The translations under genes were made by a program, and so were the position numbers. From NCBI GenBank assembly GCA_009746045.1, contig RPFO01000041.1, positions 2,584,613-2,648,612 of the forward strand: a stretch of DNA of 64,000 bases, written 5' to 3'. The notes beneath the pieces were generated by a model, which had not been told where the DNA came from, made no database searches, and worked only from the letters and a program-made list of their open reading frames with translations. Of the stretch, positions 56,541-64,000 are shown in pieces; position 1 is the stretch's first letter; each line of letters opens with the position of its first letter. Source of the DNA: Mesostigma viride (Eukaryota > Streptophyta > Mesostigmatophyceae > Mesostigmatales > Mesostigmataceae).

Positions 56541-58099
56541 TGGGGGTGCGCACAGTGCGCGGGGATGGCATGGACCGGCTGGAGTTGGTGGAGAGCGCAG
56601 CCAGTGCAGCGTGGCGGCTGCTGCCGGAGGATCCCCCACATCCCGCTCAGCTGGTCATGATCGATGATCTGGGGGTCACCCATGGGCGGAGCGCGGAGGA
56701 GACCAACGCCGTGCTCACCAAGGCGTGCGAGGAGAGCTACGGTCCCAAGGGGTTGGTGGTCAACGAGAAGAAGGTGGAGAGAGCTGAGGAGGGGCGCCCG
56801 GTGGAAATCTTGGGGATTGAGTTCTGCCAGGACGGGTCCATGCGGCCGAGCGCGGCCCGGATGGCGGCCTTGGTGCGCGACACGCAGGCAATGCTGGGGC
56901 GTGGACGGGCCACTTACCACCAACTGGCCTCGTTGCTGGGACGGTGGGTGTGGGTCCACTTGCTGCGTCGGGGTCTACTGTCCATCTGGTTTCACGCCTA
57001 CCGCTTGCTGCAGCAAGTCCTGGTGCACAAGCGGGGCTGGAGCTATCGGCTGTGGGGTAGTGTAAGGGAAGAGCTCCAGGCTGCAATGGACTTGGCCCCG
57101 CTGGTGCATGCGCAGCGCGACCAGCCCCTGAGCTGCACCGTGGTGGCCACTGATGCGTCAACCCACGGTTCTGGGGTGGTGTACAGCCGGTGGGAGGCGC
57201 CTGCGGTGCGTGGCCTGTCCAACTGTCGGGAGCGGAAGGGCTGGAAGACGCTCTGTGTGGACTCTGAGACGGCCAGCGTGGAGCGCACAGGGGAGATTGA
57301 GCACCGAGCCATGGCAGCGGCGCAGTGGAGGACCGCTCTTGCCCACCGGTGGCTCGATCCCTCGGCCCACATCAACGAGAAGGAGATTCGTGCGGCTGTG
57401 CAAGGGATCGAGTGGGGCCTGCGCTCACAGGTTCACTGGCAGCAACGTCACGTGCGGCTGGTGGACAATTCGGCAGTTGTCGGTGCGCTCGTCAAAGGGC
57501 GTTCGTCGTCCTACCGGCTGAACGCCTGGTGCCGCCGGGCGATCGCGCTAGGGCTGGCCAGCAACACCCGCTACCACTGGGTGTATGTGAGGTCGGAGCG
57601 CAACCCGGCCGACGCGCCCAGTCGTGGTCGATGGGTGCGCAACCTCACTGCGGATGGCGACGTGGAGAGCAATCCGGGGCCACATGGGCGGCAGGAATTG
57701 CTGGAGGCCACTGTGCAGCCCAGCACGCTAGCTGCATATCACCGAGCGCTGAGGGCGTACGTGGAGTATGGTCAACCCCTCGCTCCCGTGGCCAAGACGG
57801 AGGCGGAAGGCGTCTTTTGTGAGTGGCTGGTCAGCGTGTATGAGGAAGGGGGAAGCCGGACCATGGTTGTGCGCGCATTATGCGGGCTGCAGCTGTACTT
57901 CCCCAACGAGATTAAGGGGTGGTACGAGGCGCGTCGCTTGCTGGCCGGCTGGGCGCGACGAGTTCCCGTGCAGAGCCCTCACCCCGTCCCGTGGCAGCTA
58001 CTGTACCTCGTGGCAAACATTCTTCGTGCACAAGGCTCGATATTAGCTGCCTGCTGTTGCATCATTGTTTTTCAGCAATACTTGCGCATCGGAGAATGA
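56498..58099 (+). CDS. F1 RT palm, RNase H, 2A motif and truncated tyrosine recombinase
   Basis: 533 codons, nearly identical to the minus-strand copy: MIDDLG, VVATDAS, INEKE, RLVDNS and NPADAPSR, then GDVESNPGP, then the recombinase N-terminal part as far as FQQYLRIGE, where an F1 A repeat begins (58098). The recombinase lacks Lys, second Arg and Tyr, so it is dead; RT and RNase H catalytic residues are all present. The first codon (56498, GTG) is not a start; translation would reach it from the upstream RT frame by a minus-one shift. Confidence 0.85.
   Translation: MLDAKRGLSYPMHLMGVRTVRGDGMDRLELVESAASAAWRLLPEDPPHPAQLVMIDDLGVTHGRSAEETNAVLTKACEESYGPKGLVVNEKKVERAEEGRPVEILGIEFCQDGSMRPSAARMAALVRDTQAMLGRGRATYHQLASLLGRWVWVHLLRRGLLSIWFHAYRLLQQVLVHKRGWSYRLWGSVREELQAAMDLAPLVHAQRDQPLSCTVVATDASTHGSGVVYSRWEAPAVRGLSNCRERKGWKTLCVDSETASVERTGEIEHRAMAAAQWRTALAHRWLDPSAHINEKEIRAAVQGIEWGLRSQVHWQQRHVRLVDNSAVVGALVKGRSSSYRLNAWCRRAIALGLASNTRYHWVYVRSERNPADAPSRGRWVRNLTADGDVESNPGPHGRQELLEATVQPSTLAAYHRALRAYVEYGQPLAPVAKTEAEGVFCEWLVSVYEEGGSRTMVVRALCGLQLYFPNEIKGWYEARRLLAGWARRVPVQSPHPVPWQLLYLVANILRAQGSILAACCCIIVFQQYLRIGE
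57656..57682 (+). other. 2A ribosome-skipping motif (second copy)
   Basis: Encodes GDVESNPGP in frame, between RNase H and recombinase, as at 35769-35795. Confidence 0.85.
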
Positions 58100-58637
58100 T
58101 TGATCTTACGATCGGGATTCCCTGATTTTGCCTGGGGGAGCGGAGGGATGGAGGTGCGCCGCTACCTTTGGAGGCGCTACCTATGGAGGCGCTACACCGT
58201 TGCCCAGTGGTGCAAGTCGACATGCGGGAGCCAAACGGGGTGGCCACGCCCTCTCTGGAGGGTCTGACAGCCTTGGATGGGCCTCAGATGTAGTTCGAAC
58301 TAGTTCAAAGTTTCATAAAAATGTAGTACAATGTTGAAAAAAGTAGTATCAGGGTCCTAGATCTAGTACAGTAGTATTCTGAGGTCATTCTTACATGGAG
58401 CGCCGCGCCAGCGGGGCGCCGCACTTGCGTGTGTCACGGATGCAACGTTGATGCGATGTATTTCAAGGTGGTGATGGCTGCCAAGCCAGCTTATCAGTTT
58501 TCAACACAACTAGAGCAATACTTCACCGTTTTTGACAAAGTTGGTGTCAAACTAATCGTGAGACAATAGCCGACATCATTTTGACGGTTTTCGCACCAAG
58601 TTTTGACGGGTTTGCCTAACGGGAGTAAAAGTCCGCA
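58098..58637 (+). repeat. F1 A1 repeat with internal deletion and partial 5' UTR
   Basis: Starts tgattgatcttacg directly after the recombinase codons for RIGE. It has a local duplication (ctacctttggaggcgctacctatggaggcgctacacc), lacks about 120 bp after gttcaaagtt (58312), and runs to the 5' UTR ending gtccgca at 58637, where an F2 repeat begins. Confidence 0.78.
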
Positions 58638-59592
58638 TCCTCTGTGCATGCTTTCAGGTTCACTTTGTTTGAGAAGGCACCAGAACTTGTTTATTGCAAA
58701 ATTATATGCTTAAGCCGCTTGCAGGCCTTGGTAGACCAAGAGACTGGCAAATTGTGCGCAAGTCCCAGGCGGCTGCCACCATATAACACCCCCAGAGACA
58801 ACAAACAAACAAACAAACAAAAGAGGGTGGGTGGGTGGGGAAAACTGATAAAGCATGCGCCGCCATGTCTTCCTCAATAAATTGGCTGCATTGCATGCGC
58901 ACGGTGACGAATGCAAGTCCGGTACAGTACTGGCGCGGCGCCCAGGTGCCACTGAACAGTTGTACTACAAAGAACCCACTTGTACTGATTCTTTCGACAT
59001 TGTACTACGTTTAGTCACTGTCTACTTTTTTTCAACCCAGGTGGTCATACCACCTCCTAGGCAGGTTGTGCTACACCTGAACGAATCTTTACTAGCCTGA
59101 GCTAGTTTGAACTAGTTTGAAGTAGATTGTACTACCCTGTAGTACCAATGAAGTACTTTGAACTACATCCAAGTACTTGGAAACAGTCCAGTGGTCATTT
59201 GCAGGGACTTTCACCCTTTCTAGGAGCATTTCTCGCAGATCAGCCATGAGGCAGCGGCACCGACTCGCACTCCGCTCCCCTTAGTCGCAAATCAGGGAAT
59301 CCAGATCGTAAGATCAACCATCCTCTGTGCATGCTTTCAGGTTCACTTTGTTTGAGAAGGCACCAGAACTTGTTTATTGCAAAATTATATGCTTAAGCCG
59401 CTTGCAGGCCTTGGTAGACCGAGAGACTGGCAAATTGTGCGCAAGTCCCAGGCGGCTGCCACCATATAACACCCGCATCTCCAACCTGGCCGTCCCCGGC
59501 CGCATCTGGAGTGGTTGTAGAGGGGGAAGCCCTAGCTTGGCTGCTAGAGTGCGCCTCCCCTGCACCTGTCAACGCAGGTACCCGCAGAGCCC
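58638..59592 (-). mobile_element. F2 3' end: B2-A2-B1 and 3' UTR
   Basis: Reverse complement: B2/A2 at 58638-59320, B1 at 59321-59474, 3' UTR from 59475 with gccctagcttggctgctagagtgcgc. It is the only place where F2 B1-A2-B2 is complete. The 3' UTR is interrupted at 59593 by a solo F1 A-B unit and resumes at 60282. Confidence 0.8.
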
Positions 59593-60281
59593 TGATTGAT
59601 CTTACGATCGGGATTCCCTGATTTTGCCTGGGGGAGCGGAGGGATGGAGGTGCGCCGCTACCTTGGAGGCGCTACACCGTTGCCCAGTGGTGCAAGTCGA
59701 CATGCGGGAGCCAAACGGGGTGGCCACGCCCTCTCTGGAGGGTCTGACAGCCTTGGATGGGCCTCAGATGTAGTTCGAACTAGTTCAAAGTTAGTACAGG
59801 TAGTACAAACTAGTTCAAACGAGTTCAATCTACTTCAACTAGTATCCAGGGACCCTCAAGATATGCCAGGTGGTTGCTGAACGGTTCTGGCATGACAGAA
59901 CATGTGTGACATCATAAAAATGTAGTACAATGTTGAAAAAAGTAGTATCAGGGTCCTAGATCTAGTACAGTAGTATTCTGAGGTCATTCTTACATGGAGC
60001 GCCGCGCCAGCGGGGCACCGCACTTGCGTGTGTCACGGATGCAACGTTGATGCGATGTATTTCAAGGTGGTGATGGCTGCCAAGCCAGCTTATCAGTTTT
60101 CCCCACCCACCCACCCCTTTCTGTTTTGTCTTGGGGGGTCAAGTGGAAGCGGCGGCCAGGGACTGCCAAAAAATATTTTATGTCTCTCTGTCTACTAAGT
60201 CCGGTCCGCTTCAACATATAGTGTAAAAAACAAGTTCTGGTGCCCTTCAACCAGAAGTGGACCTAGGCAATGCACAGTGGA
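59593..60281 (+). mobile_element. Solo F1 A-B unit inserted without target duplication
   Basis: 689 bp (509 + 180), from tgattgatcttacg to cacagtgga. The flanks gcagagccc and tagtgtatcc join to the uninterrupted gcagagccctagtgtatcc seen at 31637-31655, so the insertion is exact and left no duplication. This is the expected product of YR-mediated integration or of recombination between the split repeats. Confidence 0.82.
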
Positions 60282-60773
60282 TAGTGTATCCACTAGAGTG
60301 CGCCCTGCCGGCTCTGTCCAAGGCAGGATACGGTCGAAGTTGAGCCAAACCGGAAATCAGGATGATGGCGCAACGCCCAAAACCAGCAGGGCCCCAGCGT
60401 GTCCACTGGAGTGCGCCCTGCCGACTCCTCCAACGGAGCTGCTTCGTTTTATATTGCGCCCCCCCGGCCTAGACCGGGGCAGGCGCATCCCCACACTTGC
60501 TAGTGCCAGTGTGAACTCCACTGAGCGGGGGGGAACTCCTCAGCTAGCAACCACACCCACCGCGGCACTTGCACCGCTAGAGCACGGTGCAGGCCCACGT
60601 AGTGGTCCACCGACTTGAACTGGCGCCAACGCCCGCGCTTCTGGATGTCTGGGAGTGAAACGCCCTGCAGGTAGTCGTACGTTGCCCCACCATGTCGCAT
60701 GGAGTAGGGCGGAAACATCCCCCGCAGGCCCAGAACATCCCACGCCGCGTGCCACCGACGAGAGAACTTGCTG
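60282..60773 (-). pseudogene. F2 3' UTR and recombinase C-terminus
   Basis: Minus strand: KFSRRWHAAWDVLGL, PPYSMRHGGATYDYL, QKRGRWRQFKSVDHYVGLHRAL (catalytic Tyr) and the C-terminal tail PAQWSSHW, then the 3' UTR. Truncated at 60773 by an F1 B2 repeat. It carries the empty site of the 586-bp element. Confidence 0.78.
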
Positions 60774-61838
60774 TCCACTGTGCATTGCCTAGGTCCACTT
60801 CTGGTTGAAGGGCACCAGAACTTGTTTATTACACTATATGTTGAAGCCGACCGGACTTAGTAGACAGAGAGACATAAAATATTTTTTGGCAGTCCCTGGC
60901 CGCCGCTTCCACTTGACCCCCAAGACAAAACAGAAAAGGGTGGGTGGGTGGGGAAAACTGATAAGCTGGCTTGGCAGCCATCACCACCTTGAAATACATC
61001 GCATCAACGTTGCATCCGTGACACACGCAAGTGCGGCGCCCCGCTGGCGCGGCACTCCATGTAAGAATGACCTCAGAATACTACTGTACTAGATCTAGGA
61101 CCCTGATACTACTTTTTTCAACATTGTACTACATTTTTATGATGTCACACATGTTCTGTCATGCCAGAAACGTTCAGCAACCACCTGGCATATCTTGAGG
61201 GTCCCTGGATACTAGTTGAAGTAGATTGAACTCGTTTGAACTAGTTTGTACTAGTTTGTACTACCTGTACTAACTTTGAACTAGTTCGAACTACATATGA
61301 GGCCCATCGAAGGCTGTCAAACCCTCCAGAGAGGGCGTGGCCACCCCGTTTGGCTCCCGCATGTCGACTTGCACCACTGGGCAACGGTGTAGCGCCTCCA
61401 AGGTAGCGGCGCACCTCCATCCCTCCGCTCCCCCAGGCAAAATCAGGGAATCCCGATCGTAAGATCAATCATCCACTGTGCATTGCCTAGGTCCACTTCT
61501 GGTTGAAGGGCACCAGAACTTGTTTATTACACTATATGTTGAAGCCGACCGGACTTAGTAGACAGAGAGACATAAAATATTTTTTGGCAGTCCCTGGACG
61601 CCGCTTCCACTTGACCCGCATCTCCAACCTGGCCGCAGGCCGTACATCGGGAAACCGCGTCAGGAGCCATGGGAGGGCACATCCTTACCCTCCAGCTGGT
61701 GAAGCCCTAGCGTGTCCGCTAGAGTGCGCCTCACCGAAGTATGGCCGAAATCTACGGCCCAAAGTGACGACGCCAGTCACGGGGGGGCAGTCTGCCCGCG
61801 AGGTCCCACACCACCTGGGGCACCCGCACCTGCAGGGC
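60774..61838 (-). mobile_element. F1 3' end: B2-A2-B1, 3' UTR and recombinase tail
   Basis: Reverse complement: B2 60774-60952, A2 60953-61471 (10 bp longer through an actagtttgt duplication), B1 61472-61617, then the 3' UTR and the last recombinase codons, cut at cacctgcagggc (61838), where an A1 repeat in the opposite orientation begins. Confidence 0.82.
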
Positions 61839-63301
61839 TGATTGATCTTACGATCGGGATTCCCTGATTTTGCCTGGGGGAGCGGAGGGATGGAGGTGCG
61901 CCGCTACCTTGGAGGCGCTACACCGTTGCCCAGTGGTGCAAGTCGACATGCGGGAGCCAAACGGGGTGGCCACGCCCTCTCTGGAGGGTCTGACAGCCTT
62001 GGATGGGCCTCAGATGTAGTTCGAACTAGTTCAAAGTTAGTACAGGTAGTACAAACTAGTTCAAACGAGTTCAATCTACTTCAACTAGTATCCAGGGACC
62101 CTCAAGATATGCCAGGTGGTTGCTGAACGGTTGTGGCATGACAGAACATGTGTGACATCATAAAAATGTAGTACAATGTTGAAAAAAGTAGTATCAGGGT
62201 CCTAGATCTAGTACAGTAGTATTCTGAGGTCATTCTTACATGGAGCGCCGCGCCAGCGGGGCGCCGCACTTGCGTGTGTCACGGATGCAACGTTGATGCG
62301 ATGTATTTCAAGGTGGTGATGGCTGCCAAGCCAGCTTATCAGTTTTCAACACAACTAGAGCAATACTTCACCGTTTTTGACAAAGTTGGTGTCAAACTAA
62401 TCGTGAGACAATAGCCGACATCATTTTGACGGTTTTCGCACCAAGTTTTGACGGGTTTGCGCAACGGGAGTAAAAGTCCGCAAGGTAGAACTGAGTGACA
62501 AATTTTCAGTCCGAAATTTTTCTCAGTCTCCAAGATTGCGGAATATTGAGCCTAGTTGTGAGAAATTTCTTCATCTTTGAATTCTATAATGGCTAGTGAT
62601 CACGAAGACACCACCCTTGAGGCAGTAGACCGAGATTTCTTATTAAATGTGAAAAAATCGTATTTTCAGGGGGGCAAGGAGTTGTTAACGACTTTGAAGT
62701 TCTTGACTGAGTATCTCGGTCCAAACTGGGCCCAAAGGCTTACTACTATGTCTGAGGGTCGTTTGACATCCTTGGGACAGTTTCTCAAGACTGCAGGGCT
62801 CCAGATTAGTGAGGGGTCAAGTGATTCCGACATGGGTTCCATGTTGTGCAAGGCCATTACTCTAGAGATGAAGAAGCCCCCAGTGGCCACTGGGGGCAAG
62901 GGGAAGACTGGTCCAGCCAGGGGCGAAAGGACCCGAAAGGATCCTCCCAGCAACGGCACCGACGAGGAAGAGGAGGACGCGACGAGCTCTGAGGATTTTT
63001 TGGACGCGCGCGAGCAGCTGGCCCCTGCTGCTGCTCGCGCCAAGGGAAAGAAGTCTCAGGGCAGGAACCGAAAGCTGGCAGAGAATGCTGCCCTTCTGGC
63101 GGGCGTCCGCGAGCTCATCGGAGCGGAGTTGCAAGCCCTGGCGCGGGGGAAGAGGAGGGACGCGAGGAAAGGGAAGAGCCAGCGCGAGGACAAGGGGGGC
63201 AAGGGCCATCCGAAGAGCAAGCGCCAGGAGAAGAGACGCGCGCGGCGCGGGAGCAGCCCAGGCTCGACAGACACCAGCAGTGGGAGCGACGAGAGTCGCG
63301 C

Positions 63302-63348
<47 letters not shown>

Positions 63349-64000
63349 TCCGACAGCGAGAGCAGAGGCCGTGGCAGGGGCAGGGGTGGCGCTCGGTCGC
63401 GCCGCGACAAGTCCCGGGAGCGACGTGGGCATGGCAGGGGCCGTTCTGCGGAGCCCAAGGGGCGTCGGGATCGCTCCCGCGAGCGTCGCAAGGAGCGGCA
63501 GCGGTCCAGCAGCCGGAGCACGAGTCGGGACTCCTCCCAGCGGAGCTCGCGTCGATCGCGGGAGCGTGTGAGGGAGAGAGACCTGCGCCGAACCACCAAG
63601 GGGGTGCGTCTCCCCCGGCGAGCTTTCAAAGTGGCCTGGCGCCTGTTGGTCAAGGACCGCGACGACAGGGTGCTGCCGCTGCAGGTGCTGGATGCGCGCC
63701 AGGTCGCGCACGGGAGCCTGCAGGCCCGCTTGGCCCTTCGCAAGGAGCAGGAGGGCGTTGGGGCTGCACCGGGAGCCCCCCGCGGGTGGAAGAACAGCAC
63801 GCACCATCTGGTGTGCAACAACCTGACCTACATTCTGGATGTGGCCATCCAAGAGCTGGGGGAGGATGTGGTGACGGAGCTGGCCTGCTTCGAGTACCTG
63901 GCGCGTGTGGTCGAGGCGTTCCTCATGGTGGAGAAGACCAGCGGCTGGAACAACGGGGCGATGCACCTGCTGCCACTGGTGGAGGGCAGTACTATTGGAA
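61839..64000 (+). mobile_element. F1 YR retrotransposon 5' end, running out of the window
   Basis: A1 61839-62347, 5' UTR 62348-62588, Gag from 62589. It provides the uninterrupted 5' end of the element and the empty TTAA site. The rest lies beyond the window. Confidence 0.85.
62589..64000 (+). CDS. gag: F1 Gag, uninterrupted N-terminus, partial at window end
   Basis: ATG 62589 (MASDHEDTTLEAVDRD), the only copy with an intact start and early part. It continues through YFQGGKELL, SLGQFLKTAGLQI, the acidic DEEEEDATSS segment, Lys/Arg-rich blocks and RGSSPGSTDTSSGSDESR. At the AGC tract (13 units, 63304-63342) one extra base (cgcgcgcagc for cgcggcagc) moves the frame so poly-Ser becomes poly-Gln. 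The conserved C-terminal domain then lies in the third frame (from about 63550 to the window edge). No zinc knuckle is visible; RNA binding is likely through the SR/Arg-rich part. Functional only if the extra base is a sequencing error. Confidence 0.78.

Overview
The window looks like repeat-rich nuclear DNA of a eukaryotic alga. Spliceosomal GT-AG introns can be read, coding regions are GC-rich, AGC trinucleotide runs are common, and the content is retrotransposons, DNA transposons and a virus-like gene cluster. A green alga is a plausible guess, but nothing here fixes the lineage. I saw no rRNA gene, no convincing tRNA gene, no CRISPR array, no prokaryotic operon and no recognisable housekeeping gene.

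Layout. (1) 1-2746 and 10269-13087 form one compact cluster of small intron-less ORFs: a module with a TD-RxG-LLPG motif, a Gly/Gln/Ser repeat protein, a basic coiled-coil protein, a fibre-like protein, two membrane proteins, an all-helical protein and a truncated 85-residue ORF. It resembles an endogenous large or medium dsDNA virus (polinton-like or giant-virus-like). It is split by Copia-1 (2747-10268), a Copia-class LTR retrotransposon with two 378-bp LTRs that look identical and a 5-bp target duplication. (2) 13088-28931 is a second Copia-class element on the minus strand (Copia-2, 239-bp LTRs). It has been entered twice: by a 9.4-kb two-gene DNA transposon (15158-24556, CTAG duplication) and by a 366-bp tRNA-like insertion inside one LTR (28468-28833). 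A 486-bp solo LTR (23141-23626) sits inside the DNA transposon. (3) 28932-30384 holds a purine-rich tract and a tandem repeat of about 172 bp. (4) 30385-64000 is a nest of tyrosine-recombinase (YR) retrotransposons of the DIRS/PAT/Ngaro type with split direct repeats (A1-ORFs-B1-A2-B2). Two families, F1 and F2, are present in both orientations. They are cut by TTAA-flanked elements, a short inverted-repeat element, a split hAT-like element and several local duplications.

How the parts work. In both Copia-like elements the domain order is Gag, zinc knuckles, integrase, retropepsin-like domain, RT, RNase H. The protease follows the integrase instead of preceding it, its active-site triplet reads DTQ instead of DTG, and the RT box reads WHGDD. 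In the YR retroelement, Gag is followed by RT-RNase H, then a canonical 2A ribosome-skipping motif, then the tyrosine recombinase, so one reading frame would release RT-RNase H and recombinase separately. The DNA transposon pairs a spliced DDE-like transposase gene with a divergent spliced auxiliary gene, between subterminal arrays of GTGACACC in opposite orientation at the two ends. Paralogous copies within the window supply empty sites for several insertions, so several boundaries are read directly from the sequence.
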